Assembly (NCBI RefSeq): GCF_000971135.1
Contig: NZ_BBLW01000003.1
Coordinates: 310,001 to 374,000, forward strand
From: Demequina phytophila
GTDB lineage: Bacteria > Actinomycetota > Actinomycetes > Actinomycetales > Demequinaceae
Direction of reading: 5' to 3'
Length of the DNA: 64,000 bases
The position numbers and the translations under genes were made by a program. The notes under the pieces are model-generated. The model had not been told where the DNA came from. It saw nothing but the letters and a program-made list of their open reading frames with translations, and searched no databases. Shown piece after piece: positions 27,527-37,002 of the stretch. How positions within the stretch are numbered: the stretch's first letter is position 1; each line of letters begins with the position of its first letter.

Positions 27527-28066
27527 ATGAGGAAGATTCTTGCGACCCTTTTTGCCGCTGCACTGGCGATCGGGGTCCCCGCGACGGCGGCATCCGCGGA
27601 CGAAGGTCCGACCGCCTCGACCTGCAGCTACACCTGCACCTGGCAAGGCGAGAGCGCCTGGGCGTCAGGTGCGGACTTCGCGGGCAACAACTGGGCGATG
27701 TACTACAAGTTGCAGGCCAAGCCCGGTTCCGAACCGTGGGAGTCCACGCCGATCTACGCCGGCCAGCACTACCTGGTGGGTCACGCGTACTTCGCGCCGA
27801 GTGGCATCAAGGGGAAGATCACCATCTGGGTGATCCTCGACGGACCGTACGGTGACGGCGCCTACATCGTCGGCGGCGAGTCGGTGAAGGTCGGCTACTG
27901 GACGCAGGACCCGGGCGCGATCAAGAATCCGCCGCCCGGCAAGTTCGCCTACAAGGGCACGGCCATCAACAACCGCTACGTCGGCGTGACCGTTCCGTAC
28001 GACCCGAAGTGCTCGAACTACTACGCCATCCACCTGGACATGCAGATCCTCAGCCCGAGCTCCTGA
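27527..28066 (+). CDS. Secreted protein of unknown function
   Basis: A 179-residue protein with a clear Sec signal peptide ([16 protein letters not shown], cleavage probably after A-S-A). The mature part is rich in aromatic residues and Gly, has three Cys (C-S-Y-T-C near its start, another near the end in D-P-K-C-S-N-Y) and looks like a small extracellular beta-rich domain. No family recognised. The upstream region is longer than usual for this genome (312 nt) and holds palindromes, suggesting conditional expression. ATG 27527 was chosen for the signal peptide; the Shine-Dalgarno (GGGGGG) is poor. Confidence 0.75.
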   Translation: MRKILATLFAAALAIGVPATAASADEGPTASTCSYTCTWQGESAWASGADFAGNNWAMYYKLQAKPGSEPWESTPIYAGQHYLVGHAYFAPSGIKGKITIWVILDGPYGDGAYIVGGESVKVGYWTQDPGAIKNPPPGKFAYKGTAINNRYVGVTVPYDPKCSNYYAIHLDMQILSPSS

Positions 28067-28079
28067 GGTTCCCCCAACC

Positions 28080-28111
28080 GAGGGCCGCGTCCTTCCCCGG
28101 ACGCGGCCCTC
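28080..28111 (+). terminator. Terminator after the secreted protein gene
   Basis: Thirteen-bp stem (GAGGGCCGCGTCC with its complement) and a 6-nt loop, 13 nt after the stop. Confidence 0.8.
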
Positions 28112-28148
28112 AACCTCGCGCGGACCCCGCCCCCGCTCGCGCACCGCC

Positions 28149-28154
28149 TAGACT
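28149..28154 (+). promoter_or_regulatory. -10 box of purD
   Basis: TAGACT 7 nt before the GTG start at 28162 (leaderless). Confidence 0.6.
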
Positions 28155-28161
28155 CGCTCGC

Positions 28162-29424
28162 GTGATCATCCTTCTCGTCGGCACCGGCGCGCGCGAGCAC
28201 GCCCTCGCCCGCGCCCTGTCCCTCGACCCCGCCGTCACGCAGCTGCACGCCGCCCCGGGCAACCCGGGCATCGCGGACGTCGCGACGCTGCACGGCGTCG
28301 ACGCGACCAACCCCGTCGCCGTCGCCTCGCTCGCGAGCCAGCTCAAGGCCGACCTCGTGGTGGTCGGCCCCGAGGCGCCACTGGTCGCCGGCGTCGCCGA
28401 CGCGGTCCGCGCCACCGGCATCCCCGTGTTCGGGCCCAGCGGCCAGGCCGCGATGCTCGAAGGCTCCAAGGCCTTCGCGAAGGAGGTCATGGCCGCCGCG
28501 AACGTCCCGACCGCCGAGCCGCGCGTCTGCACCACCACCGCGCAGCTCGAGGAAGCGTTCGACGCGTTCGGCGCGCCGCACGTGGTCAAGGACGACGGCC
28601 TCGCCGCCGGCAAGGGCGTGGTGGTCACGAGCGACCGCGCCGAGGCGCTCGCGCACGGCGAGGCCATCCTCGCCGCGGGCGGCGTCGTGGTGGTCGAGGA
28701 CTTCCTCGACGGCCCCGAGGTCAGCCTGTTCTGCCTGTGCGACGGCACCACCGTGGTCCCGCTCCAGCCCGCGCAGGACTTCAAGCGCGCCTACGACGCC
28801 GACGCCGGCCCCAACACCGGCGGCATGGGCGCCTACAGCCCGCTCCCGTGGGCCCCCGAGGGCCTCGTGGCGGAGGTGGTCCGCGACGTCGCCCAGCCCA
28901 CCGTCGACGAGATGGCCCGCCGCGGCACGCCGTTCATCGGCGTCCTCTACTGCGGCCTCGCGCTGACCTCCAAGGGCACGCGCGTGGTCGAGTTCAACGC
29001 CCGCTTCGGCGACCCGGAGACCCAGGTGGTCCTCGCGCGCCTCGCGACCCCGCTCGCCGGCGTCCTCATGGCCGCCGCGCAGGGCCGCCTCGCGGAGATC
29101 GACCCGCTCGAGTGGAGGGACGATGCCGCGGTCACCGTGGTCGTCGCGGCGGAGAACTACCCGGCGGACCCTCGGAAGGGCGATCCCATCACCGGCATCG
29201 ACGAGGCCGAGCAGGTCGAGACGGTTCACGTGCTCCACGCCGGCACCGCGCTCGACGCGGACGGCACCCTGCTGAGCAACGGCGGCCGCGTCCTGTCCGT
29301 GACGGCGCTCGGCGCGACCCTCACCGAGGCGCGCGAGCGTGCGTACGCGGGGGTGGACCGCATCGTTCTCCCGGGAAGCCACCACCGACGCGACATCGCG
29401 GCGAAGGCCGCCGAGGAGGCCTGA
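28162..29424 (+). CDS. purD: Phosphoribosylamine-glycine ligase
   Basis: ATP-grasp enzyme making GAR from phosphoribosylamine and glycine. The 420 residues start [16 protein letters not shown], with [26 protein letters not shown] (ATP loop), N-T-G-G-M-G-A-Y and [14 protein letters not shown] in order. GTG 28162 is set by the conserved N-terminus and the -10 box. The stop overlaps the purC ATG (TGATG), so the two are coupled. Confidence 0.97.
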   Translation: MIILLVGTGAREHALARALSLDPAVTQLHAAPGNPGIADVATLHGVDATNPVAVASLASQLKADLVVVGPEAPLVAGVADAVRATGIPVFGPSGQAAMLEGSKAFAKEVMAAANVPTAEPRVCTTTAQLEEAFDAFGAPHVVKDDGLAAGKGVVVTSDRAEALAHGEAILAAGGVVVVEDFLDGPEVSLFCLCDGTTVVPLQPAQDFKRAYDADAGPNTGGMGAYSPLPWAPEGLVAEVVRDVAQPTVDEMARRGTPFIGVLYCGLALTSKGTRVVEFNARFGDPETQVVLARLATPLAGVLMAAAQGRLAEIDPLEWRDDAAVTVVVAAENYPADPRKGDPITGIDEAEQVETVHVLHAGTALDADGTLLSNGGRVLSVTALGATLTEARERAYAGVDRIVLPGSHHRRDIAAKAAEEA

Positions 29425-30320
29425 TGCCCGGCCACGCCACCCCGCCCGCGCACCTCGAGCTCGAGGGCTGGCGGCACGTCTACTCCGGCAAGGTTCGCGA
29501 CCTCTACGAACCCGCCACGCCGCACCCGCGCGGCGACGTGGTCCTCGTGGTCGCGTCGGACCGCATCAGCGCCTACGACTGGGTGCTTCCCACCGAGATC
29601 CCCGGCAAGGGCGGCATCCTCACCGGGCTCAGCCTCTGGTGGTTCGACCAGGTGCTCGACATCGTCGCGAACCACACCGTCGAGGCGCCCGTGCCGGCCG
29701 AGGTCGAGGGTCGCGCGATGGTGTGCAAGCGCCTGAACATGTTCCCCGTCGAGTGCGTCGCCCGCGGCTACCTCACCGGCTCCGGCCTGGTGGAGTACAA
29801 CACGAGCGGCACCGTCTGCGGCATCCCGCTGCCGGCCGGCCTGGTCGACGGCTCGCGCCTGCCCGAACCGATCTTCACCCCGGCCACCAAGGCCGAGGTG
29901 GGCGAGCACGACGAGAACGTCGACTTCGACGCCGTGGTCGCGCTGATCGGACGCGAGGACGCGGAGGCGCTGCGCGACCTCACGATCGCGCTCTACGTGC
30001 GGGCACACGAGATCGCCGCCGCGAAGGGCATCATCCTCGCGGACACCAAGTTCGAGTTCGGCCGCGACGGCTCGGGCGCGATCATCCTCGGCGACGAGGT
30101 CCTCACCCCCGACTCGAGCCGCTTCTGGCCCGCCGACGAGTGGGAGCCTGGCCACGCGCAGCCCAGCTACGACAAGCAGTTCGTGCGCGACTGGCTGACC
30201 TCGGCCGAGTCGGGATGGGACAAGCAGGCGGACGTCCCGCCGCCCGCGCTTCCCGCCGACGTGGTGGAGCGCACGCGCGCCCGCTATGTCGAGGCGTTCG
30301 ACCGGTTGGCGAAGCACTGA
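29424..30320 (+). CDS. purC: Phosphoribosylaminoimidazole-succinocarboxamide synthase
   Basis: SAICAR synthase, joining CAIR and aspartate. The 298 residues contain Y-S-G-K-V-R-D-L-Y, A-S-D-R-I-S-A-Y-D-W, G-K-G-x-x-L-T, E-C-V-A-R-G-Y-L-T-G-S-G and D-T-K-F-E-F-G. Length is typical of the longer actinobacterial form. Translationally coupled to purD. Two small lipoprotein genes follow before purS. Confidence 0.97.
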   Translation: MPGHATPPAHLELEGWRHVYSGKVRDLYEPATPHPRGDVVLVVASDRISAYDWVLPTEIPGKGGILTGLSLWWFDQVLDIVANHTVEAPVPAEVEGRAMVCKRLNMFPVECVARGYLTGSGLVEYNTSGTVCGIPLPAGLVDGSRLPEPIFTPATKAEVGEHDENVDFDAVVALIGREDAEALRDLTIALYVRAHEIAAAKGIILADTKFEFGRDGSGAIILGDEVLTPDSSRFWPADEWEPGHAQPSYDKQFVRDWLTSAESGWDKQADVPPPALPADVVERTRARYVEAFDRLAKH

Positions 30321-30361
30321 CGGCGCGGCACCAGGAACCGACCCAACGAAACCCCGACGGC

Positions 30362-30850
30362 ATGCGTCCTACCAGCATGGGACGGATACCTGTGGTCGCG
30401 GCCGTGGCCGTGGTGGGTGCGTTGGTGCTCGGCACGCTGCTGAGCGCCTGCGCCTCGCCGAGGTCCGGTGGTGAGACGCCGGCGGTCTCGGCCTCCCCCT
30501 CGGCGTCGCTCACGTGGACTGGCGGCGAGGACCTCTACTCCACCCACTGCGGCGTCGGTCAGCAGGAGTTCGACGGGGTCGTCTGGTACCCGACCGGCGT
30601 GTACGAGGGTGACACCGAGCTCGCAGGTGACGACTACGCGGGCCCGACCCCGTGGGTGCTGGACGAGAGCCAGTGGGGGATTCCGCAGCCGGGACCGACC
30701 TTCACCAACGAGCACATGCTCGTGACGCGCGGCACCTTCGAGCAGGTGGATGACGACTCCGCCGTGTTCCACGTGTACGGCGGACGCTGGACCATCGAGC
30801 TGACCACGCTCGAGGCCGACGCGGCATGGATCATCGAGGGCTGCGCGTGA
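30362..30850 (+). CDS. Lipoprotein of unknown function, first of a paralogous tandem pair
   Basis: A 162-residue protein with a lipoprotein signal peptide ending in L-L-S-A-C and a Ser/Pro-rich linker. The mature domain has C-G-V-G-Q-Q-E-F-D-G-V-V-W-Y-P, matched in the next gene by C-G-T-E-P-I-E-H-E-G-I-T-W-Y-P, so they are paralogs from a tandem duplication. A second in-frame ATG at 30377 is an equally possible start. The 3' end overlaps the next gene (GTGA). It lies inside the purine gene block without an obvious functional link. Confidence 0.7.
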   Translation: MRPTSMGRIPVVAAVAVVGALVLGTLLSACASPRSGGETPAVSASPSASLTWTGGEDLYSTHCGVGQQEFDGVVWYPTGVYEGDTELAGDDYAGPTPWVLDESQWGIPQPGPTFTNEHMLVTRGTFEQVDDDSAVFHVYGGRWTIELTTLEADAAWIIEGCA

Positions 30851-31350
30851 CGCGCGCGGCGGTGGTCTTGGCCGCGCTTCTGGCGCTGGCGGGCTGCGCG
30901 GCGCCGGGGTCGGTCGGTGCGTCGTCTCGCACTCCCACGACGGGCGCCACCGCCTCGCCGAGCCCGACCCCAAGTCAGGTCCTCGTGATCGAGGACCACG
31001 GCGAGGGGCTCGACCTCGGCATCCCCGGCGCGTACGTCGCGAGCTATGCGGACGTGCCGGGCTACCCGGCGTGCGGCACCGAGCCCATCGAGCACGAGGG
31101 GATCACCTGGTATCCCTTCCGGCCCACCAACGAAGGCGACCTCCCGGAGGTCCCGGCCGTCGCATCGTCCGGCGGGATGGGCGGGGGGACGATGCGCCTG
31201 GTCCTTCCCGCGGTGGCGGCACCCGGGCCGGGCGACGACGTGGGGACGCTCACGGTCTTCGAGGGCGGGTTCGCGTACTGGGTGTCCGACAGCGGAGACC
31301 TCGCCACGTGGCTCACGACCACGGAGATCCGCTACTCGTGGGTGTGCTGA
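30847..31350 (+). CDS. Lipoprotein of unknown function, second of the pair
   Basis: A 167-residue lipoprotein (signal peptide, lipobox A-L-A-G-C near residue 17, then a Thr/Ser/Pro linker). The mature domain resembles the preceding gene product. A linker segment V-A-S-S-G-G-M-G-G-G-T-M is encoded by an inverted pair of the dispersed motif (31162-31195). GTG 30847 overlaps the upstream stop. It converges with the channel gene, 4 bp between the stops. Confidence 0.7.
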   Translation: MTRAAVVLAALLALAGCAAPGSVGASSRTPTTGATASPSPTPSQVLVIEDHGEGLDLGIPGAYVASYADVPGYPACGTEPIEHEGITWYPFRPTNEGDLPEVPAVASSGGMGGGTMRLVLPAVAAPGPGDDVGTLTVFEGGFAYWVSDSGDLATWLTTTEIRYSWVC

Positions 31351-31354
31351 GCCT

Positions 31355-32062
31355 CTAGGCGTGGCTCTCGGTCTGCAGCTCGCGCTTCTGCACCACCGCG
31401 ACGGTGGGTACGCCCCAGCCGCGCGTGAGCGACAGCGCGCGCAACGCCAGGATGACCAGCAGCGGCACCCAGAACACCACCAGCGGTGCCATGCCGAGAG
31501 CCCACAGCGCCCACAGGGTGAACGCCCCACCGAGCGCCGCGGTGGCGTAGAGCTGGCCGTTCCAGAACACCTCCGGCACCTGCGCGGAGAACAGGTCGCG
31601 CAGGATGCCGCCGCCCACGCCGTTGGCGACGCCCACGATCATGGCCGCGACGGGGTTCGCGCCCGCATCGAGCGCGATGCCGGTGCCGATGACCACGAAG
31701 ATCGCGAGGCCCGCGGCGTCCGAGTACTCGACGATGCGGTGGCGGGCGAGAGCGCCCAGGTCGCGTCTGCGCGCGAACGGCGCGATGGCGAGTGCCGTCG
31801 CGATGGCGACCAGGACCAGCGTGGGGTTCTCGATCCAGAAGACGGGCTGGCGGAGAAGGAGGTCGCGCATCGTCCCCCCGCCCACGGCGACAAGGCTCGC
31901 CAGGACCACCGCGCCCACCAGGTCCATGCGCCGGCGGCTCGCCGCGACGGCGCCCGAGATGGCGAACGCGACCGTCCCCAGGTACTCGAGGACCACGCGC
32001 AGGGTGCCGAGCGCGTGCACCAGGATCGCGTCGGGATCGACGGCGGCGATGAGGCTGGACAT
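31355..32062 (-). CDS. Trimeric intracellular cation (TRIC/UPF0126) family channel protein
   Basis: A 235-residue membrane protein with seven predicted helices formed by an internal duplication: V-G-G-G-T-M-R-D-L-L-L in the first half and V-G-G-G-I-L-R-D-L-F in the second, the hallmarks of bacterial TRIC-type (YicG) proteins, probably potassium channels. CGGAG lies 6 nt before ATG 32062, preferred over an in-frame ATG at 32089. Divergent from purS. Confidence 0.9.
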   Translation of the reverse strand: MSSLIAAVDPDAILVHALGTLRVVLEYLGTVAFAISGAVAASRRRMDLVGAVVLASLVAVGGGTMRDLLLRQPVFWIENPTLVLVAIATALAIAPFARRRDLGALARHRIVEYSDAAGLAIFVVIGTGIALDAGANPVAAMIVGVANGVGGGILRDLFSAQVPEVFWNGQLYATAALGGAFTLWALWALGMAPLVVFWVPLLVILALRALSLTRGWGVPTVAVVQKRELQTESHA

Positions 32063-32114
32063 GGCGGACTCCGTTCGGACGGCGCTCAAGGGTACTCGGG
32101 CCTCCGCGCGCCGG

Positions 32115-32120
32115 TAGAAT
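32115..32120 (+). promoter_or_regulatory. -10 box of purSQ
   Basis: TAGAAT 7 nt before the purS ATG (leaderless). Confidence 0.65.
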
Positions 32121-32127
32121 CCACGGC

Positions 32128-32381
32128 ATGGCCACGATCCTCGTCCACGTCATGCCCAAGCCCGAGATCCTCGACCCGCAGGGCAAGGCCGTCGGCGCCG
32201 CCCTGCCCCGTCTGGGATTCGACGGCATCGCGCAGGTCCGTCAGGGCAAGCGCTTCGAGCTCACCGTGGACGGCGAGGTGACCGACGAGGTCCTCGCCAA
32301 GGTCCGCGAGGCCGCGGAGACGCTGCTGAGCAACCCCGTCATCGAGGACGTCGTCGAGGTGACGGTCGCGCAGGAGTCCGC

Positions 32382-32385
<4 letters not shown>
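32128..32385 (+). CDS. purS: Phosphoribosylformylglycinamidine synthase subunit PurS
   Basis: An 85-residue subunit that bridges PurQ and PurL in FGAM synthase. Family pattern: [30 protein letters not shown] and L-L-S-N-P-V-I-E-D. The stop overlaps the purQ GTG by 4 bp. The partner purL lies 28 kb away at 60426. Confidence 0.95.
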
Positions 32386-33082
<697 letters not shown>

Positions 33083-33086
<4 letters not shown>

Positions 33087-33877
33087 TCACCGAGTCCGTC
33101 GTCCTGCCCGTGAAGCAGGGCTTCGAGAGGGCCTTCGAGCGCGCCTTCCGCTCGGCGGAGCGCATCATCGCTCGCCAGCAGGGCTACCTGTCCCACTCGC
33201 TGCGGCGCGGCGTCGAGGAGCCCTCGACGTACCTGCTGACGGTCGAGTGGGAGACCCTCGAGGACCACGAGGTCGGCTTCCGCGGCTCGGCCGACTATCA
33301 GGAGTGGCGTGCGCTGCTCCACCCGTTCTACGCGCCCGTGCCGAGCGTGCTGCACTACGGCGATGACCTGGCCGGCGACGGCGGAGCCCGGGGCGAGACG
33401 GCGAGCGACGCGGACCGCGAGGCGGTCGCGGCGTTCTGGGCGCGGTGCCGCGAACAGGTGCCGGGGCTGCCGGAGGCGGAACCCGAGGCGTGGTGCTTCG
33501 GCTGGACCGCGGGCATGGCGGACGGCCTGCTCGAACTCGTGCTCGCCGGGGTGAAGACGGGTACGGCGTCCTCGCTCCAGGACTACGAGGACGAGGGCGA
33601 GACCGTCCCCGAGGCCGGATCGCTGAGCATCGTGCTCGACGGTCGGGGCCAGCCGCGGGCCCTGATCGAGGCCGTCCGCGTCGAGGTGGTGCCCTTCGAC
33701 CAGGTCACGGCGGAGCATGCCGCGTCGGAGGGCGAGGGCGACCGCACGCTCGCGTACTGGCGCACGGTCCACGAGGACGTCTGGCGCCGGTACTCCGCAC
33801 GGGGGTTCAGCGCGAACATGCCCGTGGTGTGCGAGCGGTTCAGGCTTGTCCGCACGGAGGCGGACCCGCGGCCTTAG
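33083..33877 (+). CDS. Fusion of an antibiotic-biosynthesis-monooxygenase domain and an ASCH domain
   Basis: A 264-residue protein of two parts. Residues 1-95 look like an ABM ferredoxin-like domain ([32 protein letters not shown]). Residues about 110-260 fit an ASCH domain: [26 protein letters not shown] and [17 protein letters not shown] domains bind RNA or nucleosides, and some deaminate or deacylate modified nucleosides. GTGA overlap with purQ ties it to purine synthesis. Fusion seen directly; function inferred. Confidence 0.8.
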
Positions 33878-33884
33878 GGCGCCT

Positions 33885-35042
33885 TCAGGCCGCGGAGCCG
33901 ACCGTGCCCGCGGATCCCACCGTGCCCGTGCCGCCGACGAGGCGGGCCGGCATGTACTGGTCGAAGTAGACGCGCGACACCAGCTCGCGCCTGCTCGCCA
34001 CCCCCGCCTTGTCGAAGACCGACTTGAGGTGGTCCTGCACCGTGTACGGCGACACGTGCATCGCGGCGGCGATCTCCTTGGTGTCGGCGCCGCGGAGCAC
34101 GTGGGCGGTGACGTCCCTCTCGCGCGCCGAGAGGCCGAACGCGTCGGCCACCAGGTCGATCACCTCCTGCGGGCGTGCCTCCTCGATGGTGATGACCACG
34201 TCACCGGCACGGTCGCCCGCTCCCCCGAGCGGCGAGGCGTGCAGCAGCAGCCAGATGCCCTCGCTGGTGCGCACGCGCGCCCGCGGCGTCTGATCCGTCT
34301 CGCCTCGCGCGAGGCGCCGGGCGGCGCCGACCAGCGCGTGCACCATCGAGAGCGGGTCGCCCGCGGTCGGTGAGGTCGCCAGCTGCTCGAGGTGGGTCGC
34401 CGCGCCCGCGCTCGCCTGGACCACGCGATCGTGGCCGTCCACGATCATGACGGCCGGACCCGTGGGGCAGTCGCTCCTGATTGCCCCGACCTGGGCGAGC
34501 ATCCCCACGCGGATGCCGCGGGTGAACGCCGGCGCCATCTCGGCGAGGAACGCGAGCTCGTCCGGGGCGAACGGCCTGTCATCGCTGCCGCGGAACACCG
34601 CCACGGCACCCCAGGCGCCGTGGCGGTCGCGAAGCACGGTCCGCGCCTCGTCATGGAAGTCGTAGTAAGGGAGCATCACCTCGGCCATGCGGGCGGAGGA
34701 CTCGACCGCGCCATGCGTGAGGTGGTGCATGCCGACCGTCGCGGTGCCCTGCCTCACCATCGCCTGGATCGCGGTGGGGTCACCGCCGCCGTACTCGATC
34801 TGCGCCCACTGGACGTCGGCCTCGTTGCGACCCGCGAGGGCGGAGAACTTCCAGCTGTTGGACACCATCGCGGTCGCCGGGTCGAGCGTCGCGACGCATC
34901 CGCCGACGATCGGGAGGGCGCGCTCGATGACGTCGGCGGTCTCATCGAGGAAGTGGTGAAGCGGGAGGCCGGCGCGTGACAGGACATCGATGTCGCTGCG
35001 TGCGCGTCCCAGCGCGAGCTGGGCGGACGTGGGGCTCGGCAT
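33885..35042 (-). CDS. LuxR family transcriptional regulator with GAF/PAS-like sensor region
   Basis: A 385-residue regulator. The first 300 residues appear to be a sensory region without recognised catalytic residues. The C-terminal LuxR helix-turn-helix is clear (LSARERDVTAHVLRG, E-I-A-A-A-M-H-V-S-P-Y-T-V-Q-D-H-L-K-S-V-F). The tail ends in a short direct repeat, G-T-V-G-S-A twice. It is divergent from an FAD oxidoreductase with nested inverted repeats between them, so it probably controls that gene and itself. Confidence 0.85.
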   Translation of the reverse strand: MPSPTSAQLALGRARSDIDVLSRAGLPLHHFLDETADVIERALPIVGGCVATLDPATAMVSNSWKFSALAGRNEADVQWAQIEYGGGDPTAIQAMVRQGTATVGMHHLTHGAVESSARMAEVMLPYYDFHDEARTVLRDRHGAWGAVAVFRGSDDRPFAPDELAFLAEMAPAFTRGIRVGMLAQVGAIRSDCPTGPAVMIVDGHDRVVQASAGAATHLEQLATSPTAGDPLSMVHALVGAARRLARGETDQTPRARVRTSEGIWLLLHASPLGGAGDRAGDVVITIEEARPQEVIDLVADAFGLSARERDVTAHVLRGADTKEIAAAMHVSPYTVQDHLKSVFDKAGVASRRELVSRVYFDQYMPARLVGGTGTVGSAGTVGSAA

Positions 35043-35073
35043 GAGACGAGTGTGCGCCTGTCCGATTCGTCAC

Positions 35074-35123
35074 GCTATCCCACATTTCTGGGGGTGTGGG
35101 AAATCCCTGGACCGCGGGATAGC
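35074..35123. promoter_or_regulatory. Nested inverted repeats between the LuxR and FAD-oxidoreductase genes
   Basis: Two overlapping dyads: GCTATCCC (35074-35081) with GGGATAGC (35116-35123), and TCCCACA (35078-35084) with TGTGGGA (35095-35101). They lie in the 147-nt divergent gap and are candidate binding sites for the adjacent LuxR-type regulator. Confidence 0.55.
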
Positions 35124-35189
35124 CCCGGGGCGGCGAGGCGGCGCACGCTGGTCGCCGTCCACCGGCTTCACCCACACCAAGGAACCATC

Positions 35190-36560
35190 ATGACCATCCA
35201 GCAATCCCTCGCCACGACCGCGCGGCTGTCCGACCTGCTCGGTGACCGCATCGTCCTTCCGGGAGACGCCGCCTACGAGTCCGCAAGGCTCCCCTGGAAC
35301 CGCGCGATCGACCAGCGGCCCTTCGCGGTCGCGCGGCCCGAGTCCGCCGAGGACGTGGTCGACATCGTGCGCGCCGCCGCATCGGTGGGCCTCCGCGTCG
35401 CGCCCCAGTCCACCGGCCACGGTGCCGGCGCGCTCGCGGACTCCGACCTGTCCGACGCGATCCTGCTCAGCCTCGCCGGCCTGCGGGGCGTCACCGTCGA
35501 CCCCGAGGCGCGTACCGCGCGGGTCCTCGGCGGCTCGCAGTGGAACGACGTGGTCGCACAGGCCGCGCCGCACGGCCTCACCGCGATGCACGGCAGCGCC
35601 GGGGACGTCGGCGTGGTCGGCTACTCCCTGAGCGGCGGGCTGTCGTTCTTCGCACGGACCCACGGGCTCGCGGTCAACTCCGTCCGCGCGGTGCAGATCG
35701 TCACCGCCGACGGGCGGCTGTTGCGCGCCAGCGCCGGCGAGAACTCGGAGCTCTTCTGGGCCGTGCGCGGAGGCTCGGGCGCGTTCGGCATCGTCGTGTC
35801 GATCGAGATCGAGCTCCTGCCGTACGGCGACCTGTTCGCCGGCATGCTCCTGTGGGACGCCTCACGCGCTGTCGAGGTGGCGCACGCATGGTCGGCGTGG
35901 ACCGGCACCGCGCCCGAGAGCGTCTCGACGTCGCTACGGATCATGCACTTCCCGCCTCTGCCCGAGCTACCGCCCTTCCTGTCCGGTCGCAGCGTGGTGG
36001 TGATCGACGGCGTGGTCCTCGAGGGGGACGATGCCGCGGCCGGGATCATCGCGCCGTTGCGCGCGCTTTCGCCCGAGATGGATACCTTCGCGCGGATCCC
36101 GGCGGCCGATCTGGTCCACATGCACATGGATCCGCCGGAGCCGTCGCCGGCGATGTCGGCGGGCGCGATGCTCGAGGCGTTCGCCGGCAGCGCGGTGGAC
36201 GCGTGGCTCGCCGCGGCCATGTCGACCGCGGGCCTGTCCTTCGCGGAGGTGCGTCACGTGGGAGGCGCCGCCGCGCGCAGGCCCGACGGCGCCGGGGCGG
36301 TCGGCTCGATCGCCGGCGACTACCTGCTCGCGGGCATCGCCATGGTGCCGTTCCCGGATCTCGCGCCCGTCGCCCACGGGGCGGTGCACGCGCTCGTGGC
36401 GGCCATGGCCGACTGGCACGCGCCGTCGCTCGCGCTGACGTTCATCGACGGTGGCGTGAGCCGGAAGCGGGGCTTCCGCGGCGCGATCGCGCGCCTGCGC
36501 GAGCTCAAGGCCGTCTACGACCCGGCCGGGATGTTCGCGGCCGGTCACCCTGTGGACTGA
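35190..36560 (+). CDS. FAD-binding oxidoreductase (berberine-bridge/6-hydroxynicotine oxidase-like)
   Basis: A 456-residue flavoprotein. The FAD domain shows P-Q-S-T-G-H-G-A-G (the His is the usual covalent attachment site), G-S-A-G-D-V-G-V-V-G-Y-S-L-S-G-G-L-S, and L-F-W-A-V-R-G-G-S-G-A-F-G-I-V. The second attachment Cys of bicovalent enzymes is absent, so attachment would be through His only. C-terminal Y-D-P-A-G-M-F fits the family end. Substrate unknown (alcohol, sugar or alkaloid-like). AAGGA precedes ATG 35190. Probably regulated by the divergent LuxR protein. Confidence 0.88.
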   Translation: MTIQQSLATTARLSDLLGDRIVLPGDAAYESARLPWNRAIDQRPFAVARPESAEDVVDIVRAAASVGLRVAPQSTGHGAGALADSDLSDAILLSLAGLRGVTVDPEARTARVLGGSQWNDVVAQAAPHGLTAMHGSAGDVGVVGYSLSGGLSFFARTHGLAVNSVRAVQIVTADGRLLRASAGENSELFWAVRGGSGAFGIVVSIEIELLPYGDLFAGMLLWDASRAVEVAHAWSAWTGTAPESVSTSLRIMHFPPLPELPPFLSGRSVVVIDGVVLEGDDAAAGIIAPLRALSPEMDTFARIPAADLVHMHMDPPEPSPAMSAGAMLEAFAGSAVDAWLAAAMSTAGLSFAEVRHVGGAAARRPDGAGAVGSIAGDYLLAGIAMVPFPDLAPVAHGAVHALVAAMADWHAPSLALTFIDGGVSRKRGFRGAIARLRELKAVYDPAGMFAAGHPVD

Positions 36561-36591
36561 CGGCGGCACCGAACGCCGCGGTCTCCAACGG

Positions 36592-36939
36592 TCAGGCGGG
36601 CTGCGCGACCCTGCGGCGGTCGCGCAGCCGGACCGCGATCACCGCGGCGCACAGCGCGAGCGCGAACGTCGCGGCGTTGCCTACGTACGCGAAGCCTGTC
36701 GGGGTCACCACCGCGACGAGCGCCGCGACGGCGGCCCAGGTCCAACGGCCGTCGCGGACCAGCAAGGCTGCCGCGAACGAGCAGGCCAGCCCCGCCGCGA
36801 GGCACGCCCCGATGACCAGGTGAGCTCCCGCGTCAGCCGTGGGCCACGCCGCGATCGTGAACCAGGCCGCGCCGCCCGCGAGCATGACGGTGCTCAGCAC
36901 GGCGAGCACCCGTGATGAGCGCGCGAGCGAGGCGGTCAT
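36592..36939 (-). CDS. Small hydrophobic membrane protein of unknown function
   Basis: A 115-residue protein with four predicted membrane helices (around 9-30, 38-57, 63-80 and 84-105) and short basic loops. No family recognised. ATG 36939 fits a TACAGT -10 box 6 nt upstream. It converges with the FAD oxidoreductase and is 63 nt upstream of the flavin monooxygenase-like gene's stop, on the same strand as that gene but separated by its own promoter. Confidence 0.65.
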   Translation of the reverse strand: MTASLARSSRVLAVLSTVMLAGGAAWFTIAAWPTADAGAHLVIGACLAAGLACSFAAALLVRDGRWTWAAVAALVAVVTPTGFAYVGNAATFALALCAAVIAVRLRDRRRVAQPA

Positions 36940-36945
36940 GCGGCG

Positions 36946-36951
36946 ACTGTA
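36946..36951 (-). promoter_or_regulatory. -10 box of the small membrane protein gene
   Basis: TACAGT on the minus strand, 6 nt before the ATG at 36939. Confidence 0.5.
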
Positions 36952-37002
36952 CCGGCGCGTCGTCCCTGGGTCCATGGCCGCGGGGGCGGCCCCTCCGGCG
37001 GG

